Part shown: positions 1 to 7,846 of the stretch, one piece after another | Layout: each line of letters begins with the position of its first letter | Numbering within the stretch: the stretch's first letter is position 1 | NCBI GenBank assembly: GCA_945862035.1 | Contig: CAMAXB010000006.1 | Coordinates: 1 to 26,377, forward strand | DNA from: Opitutus sp. GAS368 | GTDB lineage: Bacteria > Verrucomicrobiota > Verrucomicrobiia > Opitutales > Opitutaceae | DNA length: 26,377 nt | Direction: 5' to 3' | Translations under genes and position numbers: made by a program | The notes under the pieces: model-generated | Database searches by the model: none | What the model was told of the DNA's origin: nothing | Seen by the model: the letters and a program-made list of their open reading frames with translations, nothing else

Positions 1-20
1 CCACCCAACTCACGTTCACC

Positions 21-47
21 GGACCCATCGAACCCATCAGTCCGATC
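21..47. repeat. Three tandem 9-bp units upstream of the FG-GAP gene
   Basis: Three consecutive 9-bp units share the pattern xxxCCxATC (GGACCCATC, GAACCCATC, AGTCCGATC) at 21-29, 30-38 and 39-47. The window begins just upstream, so a second inverted arm, if any, cannot be seen. The rest of 1-100 holds no gene and no promoter I could support. Confidence 0.45.
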
Positions 48-100
48 AGACCTGTGTTTTCACCTCGGTACACGGCCGCGCGGCCGCCGATCTCCACCCC

Positions 101-1324
101 ATGAAAACGACGCTCCGCCTGCCCGCCTTCGTTTCCCTCGGCCTAGCCGCCACTGCGCTCACCGCGGCGCCCCGCCCTGCGGACATTCCGTTTCGCACCC
201 TGATGATCGATCCGGGCACGAACGAGACTGCGGCAGTGGCCGACCTGAACAACGATGGTCTTCCTGACCTCATCTCCGGCGACAGCTGGTACGAAGCTCC
301 GTCCTGGAAGAAACATCCACTCCGCCCGCTTAACTACAGCCGGGGCTACGTCGATAATTTCAGCGATCACCCGATGGACGTCGACGGCGATGGCTACATT
401 GACCTGCTGCAGTTCAGCTACTTCGCGCGCAACATCGTCTGGCTGAAAAATCCGGGGCCGGGCGGCGGCGGGTGGACGGTGAACCAGATCGACTCCAGCG
501 GCCCCACTGAATTCTCATTCCTCGTCGATCTGAACAACGACGGCATCGCAGCGGAACTGCTCCCGCAGTTCGATCGCCCCGAGGTGCCGTTGGCCTGGTT
601 CGAACTTGTCGACGGCAAGTGGATCAAGCATGTCGTGAGCCCCAGAAGCTACGGTCACGGCATCGGCGCCGGCGACGTGAATCTCGACGGCCGAAACGAC
701 ATCATCACTCCAGCAGGCTGGCTTGAGGCTCCCGCCGATGTGCGCGCACCCGGCACTTGGACCTTCCACCCCACGGATTGGAATCAGCACCGCATCCCAC
801 CAAGCGGCTCCACCCCGGCGACTCCCGTCCCGGGCGCCCCGCCCACCCGCCCCGCGCAGTTCGGCTTCATGTACGTGGTTGATATCAATGGCGATGGCCG
901 CAGCGACATCCTCACCACCATGGCCCACGACTACGGCGTGTGCTGGTATGAGAGCCTCGCCGACGGAACGTGGGCGCAACGCGTCATCGACAATTCATGG
1001 TCCCAAGCCCACGCGTCCGTTTTTGTGGATCTCAACGGCGACGGCCAGCGCGACCTCATCACCGGCAAGCGCTACCTGGCCCACAACGGAAACGATCCCG
1101 GAGAGCGCGAGCCCCTTGGCCTTTATTGGTACGAGTACCGCAAGGACGAGGCCGGCGCAGTCGAATGGATCCGGCACATCGTCGACTACGGCCAGCGCAT
1201 GGGCGGTGGCATGCAAATCCAGGTGGCCGACCTCGATGGCGACGGTGACCTCGACCTCGTCAGCGGCGGCAAGTCGGGGCTCCACATCGCGGAGAACCTG
1301 ACCCTATCAGCCGCCAGCCGCTAA
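101..1324 (+). CDS. Secreted FG-GAP/VCBS repeat protein
   Basis: A 407-residue exported protein of the integrin-alpha-like FG-GAP/VCBS type, probably a seven-bladed beta-propeller. The N-terminus is a classical signal peptide: basic start, hydrophobic stretch at about 8-21, likely cleavage after TAA near residue 23. Calcium-loop motifs of the form Dx[DN]xDGxxD recur at about 48-56, 93-101, 143-149 (degenerate), 192-200, 261-269, 310-318 and 378-386, each followed by hydrophobic residues and a Gly. Such proteins are usually extracellular or periplasmic, and no catalytic residues are recognisable. The ATG at 101 begins the signal peptide directly; no Shine-Dalgarno is evident. The gene stands alone and converges on the PhoX-like gene with a 22-bp gap. 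The substrate or partner is unknown. Confidence 0.85.
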   Translation: MKTTLRLPAFVSLGLAATALTAAPRPADIPFRTLMIDPGTNETAAVADLNNDGLPDLISGDSWYEAPSWKKHPLRPLNYSRGYVDNFSDHPMDVDGDGYIDLLQFSYFARNIVWLKNPGPGGGGWTVNQIDSSGPTEFSFLVDLNNDGIAAELLPQFDRPEVPLAWFELVDGKWIKHVVSPRSYGHGIGAGDVNLDGRNDIITPAGWLEAPADVRAPGTWTFHPTDWNQHRIPPSGSTPATPVPGAPPTRPAQFGFMYVVDINGDGRSDILTTMAHDYGVCWYESLADGTWAQRVIDNSWSQAHASVFVDLNGDGQRDLITGKRYLAHNGNDPGEREPLGLYWYEYRKDEAGAVEWIRHIVDYGQRMGGGMQIQVADLDGDGDLDLVSGGKSGLHIAENLTLSAASR

Positions 1325-1346
1325 ACCAAAGACCGAACTCGGGCGC

Positions 1347-2729
1347 TCAGGCCCGCCGATTCCAAGGCCCCGTGATGGCCAGCGTGTAGCCGGGTGTCTG
1401 CACGTTCACAAAGAGCGTGCTGCCGTCCGGCGAGAAACAGGCCCCAGCAAGCTCTCGGTCCGCCTCCCCATTGGCCCCGAACACGTAGTACTGACCCTGC
1501 GGCGTCACGCCGACCAGACGGCAAACGCCTCCCGTATCCTCACAGATAATCAAGTCGCCCCACGGGGCCACCGTGAGGGTGTCACAGTTGCTGAGCAGCG
1601 CGTTATCATTCGGCTCGGTGAAGAGTTCCAGCGTGCCTGGACGCCCCGCCTCATTGGACGTGCCTTCGAAGGGGCTGGGCCGGTAGCGGAAGATCTGGCC
1701 GAGGCGCTTCTCCCCGCCGTTCGTCATCGTGAAATAGGCCGAGTCGTTGCCCCACCAAGCGCCCTCGCCCCGGGCAAAGACCGCGGCTCCCGCCGCCGCC
1801 CCGCGCTTGCGCAAGTCGTTCGCCGGGCTGTCCACCTCATCGACCTCCACCCACTCCACCGGGAGCGGTTCCCCCAACGGGAAGGCACGGCCAGTCCAAT
1901 TGCGCGTGTCCGCCTTGGCCCGGCCCCGGACCACTAGGGCCTGCAAACGACCGCCGGCCGCGAGACGTCCAGGCTGGCGGGGGATGAAACGATAGAGCAA
2001 GCCGTCGCCCAGATCCTCGGTCTGGTAGACAATGCCCGACACCGGATCGATCGCCACCGCTTCATGCCGGAAGCGTCCCATCGCCTTCAGTGGGACCGGC
2101 ACGACCAAGCCCGGGGTTGCCGTCGGTTGGACCTCAAAATTATAGCCGTGCGGTTGCTCGGCATCCGGCTCGGGCACCTCATTGATTTCCTCGCAGGTGA
2201 TCCACGTGCCCCACGGCGTCGGTCCCCCGGCGCAATTGCGAACCGTGCCGGCCAAGCTGAGGAACTCGCGCTCCATCGTTTGCGTGCGCGTATCAAACAC
2301 CACGGTCGTGGTTCCGCCAAGATTCGGGGCAAGGCCGCGGCCAAGATCGTAAATCCTCGACCGATCAATCTTGGAAAGGAGACTGCGATCCCGGCCAAAC
2401 GGGCTGAACTCAGTCCACGCGCTTTCCAGTTCGTGATTCCTCACCAGCAGCGTGCGTCCGTCCGGTCCCGCAAAGGCCGCCATGCCATCATGCTTTCCCG
2501 GCACGATCAGTCCATCCGCCATGGCCGTGCCCGTCTTTGAGAAAATCGAGTAGCGAAAGCCCGCCGGCAGGCTGAATATTCCGGCGGGGTCCGCGACGAG
2601 CGGCCCGTACCCGCCATTGGCCATGCCTTGCGCCGCCGCCAGCAGCGGATTGGCCACGAGCGCCTTCAGGCCCATGAAACCCGCCGTGTACAAACTCGAA
2701 GCCTTCAGGAAATCGCGCCGACTCGTCAT
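1347..2729 (-). CDS. PhoX-like (DUF839) Tat-exported protein
   Basis: A 460-residue protein of the PhoX/DUF839 family. Characterised PhoX members are periplasmic calcium- and iron-dependent alkaline phosphatases that release phosphate from organic esters. The N-terminus carries a twin-arginine signal (SRRDFLKAS) followed by a hydrophobic segment. Family-like stretches include LVRNHELE near 95-102, TWITCEE near 175-181, and a long beta-rich body ending in a predicted-propeller region (SPDGSTLFVNVQTPG). It lies 86 bp downstream of the Old Yellow Enzyme gene on the same strand and may be the last gene of the murJ transcript. DUF839 proteins vary in activity, so alkaline phosphatase is a family-level inference and not proven here. 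Confidence 0.8.
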   Translation of the reverse strand: MTSRRDFLKASSLYTAGFMGLKALVANPLLAAAQGMANGGYGPLVADPAGIFSLPAGFRYSIFSKTGTAMADGLIVPGKHDGMAAFAGPDGRTLLVRNHELESAWTEFSPFGRDRSLLSKIDRSRIYDLGRGLAPNLGGTTTVVFDTRTQTMEREFLSLAGTVRNCAGGPTPWGTWITCEEINEVPEPDAEQPHGYNFEVQPTATPGLVVPVPLKAMGRFRHEAVAIDPVSGIVYQTEDLGDGLLYRFIPRQPGRLAAGGRLQALVVRGRAKADTRNWTGRAFPLGEPLPVEWVEVDEVDSPANDLRKRGAAAGAAVFARGEGAWWGNDSAYFTMTNGGEKRLGQIFRYRPSPFEGTSNEAGRPGTLELFTEPNDNALLSNCDTLTVAPWGDLIICEDTGGVCRLVGVTPQGQYYVFGANGEADRELAGACFSPDGSTLFVNVQTPGYTLAITGPWNRRA

Positions 2730-2763
2730 TCCTCACGATGGCAGGCCTGCGCGGAGCAGGTCG

Positions 2764-2779
2764 ACGCCGAAATCGGCGT
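2764..2779 (-). other. Short hairpin between the OYE and PhoX genes
   Basis: The arms ACGCCG and CGGCGT face each other around a 4-nt AAAT loop. The hairpin lies in the 86-bp spacer downstream of the Old Yellow Enzyme stop. No T-tract follows on the minus strand, so intrinsic termination is only a weak possibility. Confidence 0.25.
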
Positions 2780-2815
2780 TTACATAATCGTCGCCAAACC
2801 CCACGAGCGCCGCGT

Positions 2816-3883
2816 CTACCAGGCGCGTAGGGATTGCACCGGCGAGGCCGCCGCCTGGCCCTGCAAGGTCTTTTCGGCCCGGAGAGGCCAATTCGGATCG
2901 CGCAGGGACTCACGTCCCAGCAAGACAACATCCGCCCGCCCCTCCCTCACGATCGCATCCGCCTGAGCCGGATCGGTAATCAGTCCGACCGCGGCGGTCG
3001 GCACCGCCGCCTCCCGTCGGATCTCAGCGGCAAGGGGCACCTGATAGCCAGGGATCAGCGGAATCTTCGCCGCCCCGCCATTGCCCCCGGAGCTGCAGTC
3101 GATCAGGTCCACCCCCACCGCCTTGAGCCGGCGCGCCAGCACCACGGAGTCCGCGAGCGTCCAGCCCCGCTCGACCCAGTCCGTTGCCGAAAGGCGCACC
3201 GTGAGGGGAAGGTGATCCGGCCAGGCCTCCCTCATGGCCGTCGCCGTCTCCAGCAGGAAGCGGATCCGGTTTTCAAAACTGCCGCCATACTCGTCCGTGC
3301 GGCGGTTGCTGAGGGGGGAGTAAAAGCTGTGCCCGAGGTACCCATGCGCGGCATGCAACTCCACCCAATCAAACCCCGCCAGCAGCGCCCGCCGGGTCGC
3401 CGCCACAAAGGCCGCCTGGACGTCCTTGATCTCCGCCCGGCTGAGCGGGACAGGCACCCGGTTGAGGCTCCCGCCAAAGGCTTCCGCGCTGGGCCCCACG
3501 GGGGTCCAGCCACCCTGTGCCTCGCTGAGATGGGCACCACCCTTCCAAGGCAGGGCCGCCGAGGCTTTGCGTCCGGCATGGGCGAGCTGGATGCCGGGCA
3601 CGGCGGCCTGCGACTTGATGAAGGCGGTGATCCGCGAGAGCGGCTCAATCTGCGCATCATCCCACAGGCCCAGATCGCCCGGCGTGATCCGCCCACGCGC
3701 CTCCACGGCCGTCGCCTCCACCACCACCAGGCCCGCCCCGCCCGCCGCCCGCGCGCCCAAGTGCACCAGGTGCCAGTCGTTGGCCCGGCCATCGGTTGCG
3801 CTGTACTGACACATCGGGGAAACCCCGATCCGATTGCGCAGCGTGACCGAACGGAGGGAAAAGGCGTCGAAGAGATGGGCCAT
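2816..3883 (-). CDS. NADH:flavin oxidoreductase, YqjM-type Old Yellow Enzyme
   Basis: A 355-residue FMN-dependent ene-reductase of the Old Yellow Enzyme family, which reduces activated C=C bonds with NAD(P)H. It matches the YqjM (class III, thermophilic-like) group: Cys25 and Tyr27 in PMCQYSA correspond to the YqjM pair that binds FMN and substrate. Other marks are an HAGRK motif at 102-106, the substrate-binding His pair in ELHAAHGYL at about 177 and 180, and the signature FYSPLSNRRTDEYGGSFENR. Length is normal for this group. The frame stays open far upstream, but the family N-terminus (MAHLFDAFSLR) starts at 3883, so the upstream part is not coding. The gene lies between a transporter gene and phoX on the same strand. 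The natural substrate is unknown. Confidence 0.9.
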   Translation of the reverse strand: MAHLFDAFSLRSVTLRNRIGVSPMCQYSATDGRANDWHLVHLGARAAGGAGLVVVEATAVEARGRITPGDLGLWDDAQIEPLSRITAFIKSQAAVPGIQLAHAGRKASAALPWKGGAHLSEAQGGWTPVGPSAEAFGGSLNRVPVPLSRAEIKDVQAAFVAATRRALLAGFDWVELHAAHGYLGHSFYSPLSNRRTDEYGGSFENRIRFLLETATAMREAWPDHLPLTVRLSATDWVERGWTLADSVVLARRLKAVGVDLIDCSSGGNGGAAKIPLIPGYQVPLAAEIRREAAVPTAAVGLITDPAQADAIVREGRADVVLLGRESLRDPNWPLRAEKTLQGQAAASPVQSLRAW

Positions 3884-3948
3884 GCGGAGAACGTGACGTT
3901 CGCACACGCTTCGATCGAAATCAAACTCCGCCTCCCCTCGCTTCCGCC

Positions 3949-4929
3949 TCACGCCCGGACCGGCTCCGCGCGCGCCCAGCGGCCCGCGAGATAACCGCAG
4001 ACCAGCAGCTGCAGCAGGTGGTAAACCATGATCGGCAGCAGAATCAGTCCCAGTCCGGGATGCGCGCCAAAAATCACCTTCGCCAGCGGCACCCCCGAGG
4101 CCAGGGTTTTCTGGGGCGCGCAGAACGACGCGGCAATCCGATCGGGCCGGTTGAATCGTAGCAGCCGGGACAGCAGCTCGACCAATCCCGTCGCGACCAC
4201 GAAGATCACGACCGACCCGGCAAGGGTCAGCCAGATCACATCCGGGCCCTGCTGCGACCACACGCGCGACACGACCGAATTGCAGAACGCCGCGAACACG
4301 ATGTAGAGGATCAAAGCGCTGTTCAGATTTCCGAGCCGTTTCTTGTTCGCATCGGCCCACGCGCGCAGGACCAGGCGGAATCCCTGACCGATCACAAGGG
4401 GAACGAGCAGCAGGATCACAATCTCCCTCACGACCGGCCCCAGCGGCTGAGACTGCCCCGCCGCCTCCATCAGCCAGGTCACCCAGAGCGGGGTGATGAA
4501 CACCCCGACCACGTTCGAGAGCACGGCGTTGAAGATGGCTCCTGCCGTGTTGCCCCCCGCGATGGAGGTCAGCACCACGGACGTCGATATCGTCGACGGC
4601 AGCACGCAGAGATAGAGGAAACCGAGGCGGAGATCCGGCGCCAGCCGTGAGCCGATCCACGCGTCAAGCGCCAGACCGATCAGGGGAAAAATGCCGAAGG
4701 TAAAAACCTGCACCAGCACGTGGAGCCTCCACTGCAACGCGCCCTGACGGAGCGCTTGGGCGGGCAGCGTAAGGCCCTGGCTGAAAAAAATCGCCGCCAC
4801 CGCGAGTTTGGTCGTGACTTCGGATTTCAGCCAGCCGCCGCTGGCGCCGGCCTGGGGAATCAGCCACGCCATGCCGACGGACAAAGGCAGGGCGACGATG
4901 AACCAGTTCCTTTCGACGAAGGCCTTCAT
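3949..4929 (-). CDS. Bile acid:sodium symporter family (SLC10A7-like) membrane protein
   Basis: A polytopic inner-membrane protein of 326 residues from the bile acid:sodium symporter superfamily, closest in pattern to the SBF-like/SLC10A7 group. Hydrophobic segments run almost end to end, about nine or ten of them. Family-like stretches include FFSQGLTLP near 50, VLPSTISTSVVLTSIAGGN near 110-125, and ASFCAPQKTLASGVPLAKVI near 265. I chose the ATG at 4929 because it forms an ATGA overlap with the murJ stop (4926-4928), implying translational coupling; an in-frame ATG at 4941 would give four extra residues. Its substrate cannot be read from the sequence. Bacterial SLC10A7-like proteins are mostly uncharacterised. 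Confidence 0.85.
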   Translation of the reverse strand: MKAFVERNWFIVALPLSVGMAWLIPQAGASGGWLKSEVTTKLAVAAIFFSQGLTLPAQALRQGALQWRLHVLVQVFTFGIFPLIGLALDAWIGSRLAPDLRLGFLYLCVLPSTISTSVVLTSIAGGNTAGAIFNAVLSNVVGVFITPLWVTWLMEAAGQSQPLGPVVREIVILLLVPLVIGQGFRLVLRAWADANKKRLGNLNSALILYIVFAAFCNSVVSRVWSQQGPDVIWLTLAGSVVIFVVATGLVELLSRLLRFNRPDRIAASFCAPQKTLASGVPLAKVIFGAHPGLGLILLPIMVYHLLQLLVCGYLAGRWARAEPVRA

Positions 4930-6524
4930 CGGGCCGGCCACAGACGCAGGCGGATCCGCTCGATCATGGCCGCCAGATCTTCCCGGCCCTCAATTTTCAT
5001 CGCCCAGAGCAGCCCACCATAGACGGCAATCCCCAGCGGAATCAGCACCCCGAGGGCCAGCAAGTCTGTCAGCACACCCGATCCGCACAGGGCCAGCAGG
5101 CCGCGCCACGAACCGGCCACCACCGCACCCATCAAGACCGCCGCGATCAGGATCCGGATCAGGGTCGGACCGAGGTGCCCGAACGCCATGATCCCGCGCT
5201 TCGCGGTCAGGCGCGACTGCAGGAACCACGCCTGGACCGCGATCGCGGCATTGCCGGCCACGGCCAGCCCGATCGTCGAGAGCGGTCCCATCAGCGCAAG
5301 GCTCAGGCCGACATTGACGGCAAAGCTCAGGATCGCGGCGTGCACCGGGGTTCGCGTGTCACGCTCCGCGTGGAACGCCCGCAACACCAGAGTCACAAAG
5401 GAAAAGAGGGGCAACCCCAGCGCATACACCGCCAGCACCGGAACCATCAGCGCCGTGTCGTCCGCGCGAAAGGCTCCGCGCTGGAACAGTAGACGGATCA
5501 CCGGTTCCGCCAGCACCACCAGCCCAACCGCCGCCGGGATGTTGATCACCAGGATGAGGCGCATGCCCTTGCGGTAGGCACTGGCCAGGCTCGTCCAGTC
5601 GCCCTGCGCCGCGTGCCGGGTGATGAGTGGGAAAATGACGGTCGACACCGCCACGGCAAATACGCCGATGGGAAGCTCCATCAGCCGCGTGGCCAGATTG
5701 AGCACGGAGGCCGCGGCATCATTGAGGGAAAGCCCAATCACCCGCGAAACCGCCATGTTGATCAGGTAAATGGCGGAGCCCAGCACGGTCGGCCCCATCA
5801 GGGCAGCGATCGCCCGGACTTGCGGGCTGAGCCGGAGCGCACAGGCCGGGCGCCAACCGAGGCGCATCAGTGCCACCGCCGGCACGGCCATTTGGAAGAA
5901 GCCCCCGACGAGTACGCCCACACAAAGCCAGCGCATGCGACCGTCATCGCTGTCCGCCCAGCCGAGGTAGGCTCCGCCCGCCAGGAAACCGATCATGGCC
6001 AGATTCAGCCAGATCGGGGATAGCGCCGGTTCCAGAAAGCGATCCAAGGTCTGGAGCGCCGCACTGAACGCCGCGGCCAGACAGACGAAGATCATGTAGG
6101 GGAAAAGCACGACCGCGAGTTCGGCCCCGGTCAGCCAACGCGCGGTCGTATCCGGCGATACGCCCCAGTCGAGCGCGCAGGCCGCCCAGAAGTCCGCATG
6201 GAACAGTCCCCACATCGAGAGCCCGACCAGGCCGGCCGTCACTAGCAGCAGCCAGCTGGCCACCTCGCTGACCAGATGAAAGGCCCCGTCCCGCTGCCGC
6301 TCGGTGAGTTCCTCGTTGAGGGTGGGAACAAACGCCGCGGTCAGCGCACCCTCGCCCAGCAGGCGGCGAAAGAGATTCGGCAGCGTGAAGGCCGTGACAA
6401 ACGACGAGGCGAGCGCGGAGGTGCCAAAGACGGCGCTGATCAGAATGTCACGCCCCAGCCCGAGCACGCGCGAAACCATGGTCGCACCGGCAACGACGCT
6501 GATGTTCTTGAGACTCCTCGACAC
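4926..6524 (-). CDS. murJ: Lipid II flippase MurJ
   Basis: A 532-residue MOP-superfamily (MVF) transporter that moves lipid II across the inner membrane for peptidoglycan synthesis. The N-terminal hallmark is present: SRVLGLGRDILISAVFG, then PNLFRRLLGEGALTAAFVP at about 50-70, with conserved arginines in the cavity region, and later LLFQRGAF. Fourteen or so membrane segments are predicted by eye. I prefer the GTG at 6524 (VSRSLKNISVV). It matches the family start and has a GGAGA about 11 nt upstream, whereas the ATG at 6581 adds 19 atypical residues with no Shine-Dalgarno. The gene is divergent from pta across 97 bp and overlaps the downstream transporter by ATGA. Confidence 0.92.
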   Translation of the reverse strand: MSRSLKNISVVAGATMVSRVLGLGRDILISAVFGTSALASSFVTAFTLPNLFRRLLGEGALTAAFVPTLNEELTERQRDGAFHLVSEVASWLLLVTAGLVGLSMWGLFHADFWAACALDWGVSPDTTARWLTGAELAVVLFPYMIFVCLAAAFSAALQTLDRFLEPALSPIWLNLAMIGFLAGGAYLGWADSDDGRMRWLCVGVLVGGFFQMAVPAVALMRLGWRPACALRLSPQVRAIAALMGPTVLGSAIYLINMAVSRVIGLSLNDAAASVLNLATRLMELPIGVFAVAVSTVIFPLITRHAAQGDWTSLASAYRKGMRLILVINIPAAVGLVVLAEPVIRLLFQRGAFRADDTALMVPVLAVYALGLPLFSFVTLVLRAFHAERDTRTPVHAAILSFAVNVGLSLALMGPLSTIGLAVAGNAAIAVQAWFLQSRLTAKRGIMAFGHLGPTLIRILIAAVLMGAVVAGSWRGLLALCGSGVLTDLLALGVLIPLGIAVYGGLLWAMKIEGREDLAAMIERIRLRLWPAR

Positions 6525-6621
6525 GCCGGTTGTTTTCTCCGGGCGCCCAGCGGCTGACAAGTTATTAACCCGGACTGCCATTGACGTTGCTGCGGCGGGT
6601 TTTCACCGTTTTCGTCTTTCC

Positions 6622-7662
6622 ATGCCGCTTGTCCCGCAGCTGACCGAAAAGCTCCAGCGCCACCCCAAGCGCGTGGTTTTTTCGGAAGGTGCGGACCCCC
6701 GCAGCCTGCAAGCGGCCCGGCAGTGGGTTACCCGCCGGATGGGGGCTCCCATCCTGCTGGGCGATCGCGCGGAGATCAAGGCGGCGGCCGTTCGCCTCGA
6801 CATCAATCTTCAGGGCATGCGTCTGATTGATCCCACCCGAAGCGAGGAGCTTGAGCGCTTCGCCGCCCGCCTGCTGGAGATTAGGAGGGACAAAGGGATG
6901 ACGCTCGAGGAGGCCCGCTTGGCCGTGCGCGACGCCAATACCTTTGCCACGCTCATGCTTGAGGCCGCCCAGGCGGATGCGTTGGTTGCCGGGGCCACGG
7001 TGAGCGCATCGGGTGCCCTGCGCCCGCTGTTTCAGATCATCCCGCGGCTGGACCAGGTGCAGACCGTATCGTCGTTGATGATCCTCGATTTTGACGAGAA
7101 GAAGGTCGGCAGCGGCGGCTCCATCTTTCTGGCCGATTGCGGCGTCATTCCCGATCCGACCGCCGAACAATTGTGCGACATTGCGATCTCGACCGCGATG
7201 ATCGCGCGCCATCTCACCAATGAAACGCCGCGCGTGGCCATGCTGAGCTACGCCACGCACAGCCCGTCGAACCAACCGACGCTGGTGAAGGTCCGCCAGG
7301 CCACTGCCCTCGCCCGCGCCAAGGCCGCCGCGGCCAAACTTGAGATGGAGATCGACGGAGAGATCCAGGTCGACGCCGCGCTTGACCCCCTTACCGCGGA
7401 AACCAAGAAGGTCTCCGGTCCCGTTGCCGGCCGGGCCAACGTTCTGGTCTTCCCGGATCTCAACAGCGGCAACATCGCCTTCAAGCTGGTGCAGTTGCTG
7501 GCGGGGGCGAACGCCTTTGGCCAAATCCTGACTGGACTCAGCAAGCCCGCCGCCGAAATCAGCCGCGGGTCGAGTGCCCACGATGTCTTCGGCGCCGCCG
7601 CGGTGGTGGGCTGCCAGGCCATTGACCGCCGCCTGCTTTATGGGACACCTTTGAGGGAATGA
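6622..7662 (+). CDS. pta: Phosphate acetyltransferase, short form (PTA_PTB domain only)
   Basis: A 346-residue enzyme of the phosphate acetyl/butyryltransferase family, interconverting acetyl-CoA plus phosphate with acetyl phosphate plus CoA. Recognisable blocks are ADALVAGA near 115, FLADCGVIPDPTAEQL near 170, VAMLSYATHSP near 207, DGEIQVDAAL near 247, and AGRANVLVFPDLNSGNIAFK near 270-290, followed by SRGSSAHDVFGAAAV. Length fits the catalytic domain alone, without the BioD-like and DRTGG regulatory half of long Pta. The usual STKGS loop reads ATHSPSN, and AIGPILQG reads AFGQILTG, so the acyl preference (acetyl versus another) is not certain. The frame is open upstream from 6304, but that part is antisense to murJ. 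The stop codon TGA at 7660-7662 lies inside a repeat arm. No ackA is adjacent. Confidence 0.88.
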   Translation: MPLVPQLTEKLQRHPKRVVFSEGADPRSLQAARQWVTRRMGAPILLGDRAEIKAAAVRLDINLQGMRLIDPTRSEELERFAARLLEIRRDKGMTLEEARLAVRDANTFATLMLEAAQADALVAGATVSASGALRPLFQIIPRLDQVQTVSSLMILDFDEKKVGSGGSIFLADCGVIPDPTAEQLCDIAISTAMIARHLTNETPRVAMLSYATHSPSNQPTLVKVRQATALARAKAAAAKLEMEIDGEIQVDAALDPLTAETKKVSGPVAGRANVLVFPDLNSGNIAFKLVQLLAGANAFGQILTGLSKPAAEISRGSSAHDVFGAAAVVGCQAIDRRLLYGTPLRE

Positions 7663-7825
7663 CCAATGCCCAAGGACCAATGTCCATTGAGGAAAAACCA
7701 GCATAACGAAATCCGAATGACGAAGAAGGAGACGAGGACTGGATCAACTTCCCCGTGCGAGCTTCGCCATTCGGATTTTCTCTGCCGCCCTTGGTCATTG
7801 GACATTGGTCATTGGGCATTATTCA
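7660..7825. repeat. Nested inverted repeat built of 7-bp units (CCAATGA family)
   Basis: The outer arms are tandem 7-bp units. Four units are at 7660-7687 (e.g. TGACCAA, TGCCCAA) and five at 7791-7825 in the opposite orientation (e.g. TTGGTCA, TTGGACA). Inside them is a second inverted repeat of 17 bp with one mismatch, AAATCCGAATGACGAAG at 7709-7725 against 7762-7778. The element fills most of the pta to BioD-DRTGG spacer and its first unit provides the pta stop codon. A one-armed relative lies at 21578-21605. It has no coding capacity that I would support. It resembles a small non-autonomous palindromic element; the mechanism is unknown. Confidence 0.85.
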
Positions 7826-7846
7826 TCTCCATCCAGTCGCTTCCGC

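Noticed and set aside
2816..4660. Possible fusion of a transporter segment with the Old Yellow Enzyme
   Set aside because: The upstream part is an off-frame reading of the SLC10-like gene; the enzyme's own family start is at 3883.
6525..6581. N-terminal extension of MurJ from the ATG at 6581
   Set aside because: The 19 added residues are not family-like and no ribosome binding site precedes that ATG, whereas the GTG at 6524 has GGAGA upstream.
6565..7704. Minus-strand frame of 379 codons opposite pta
   Set aside because: It is antisense to clear Pta motifs, and its composition is that of a shadow frame.
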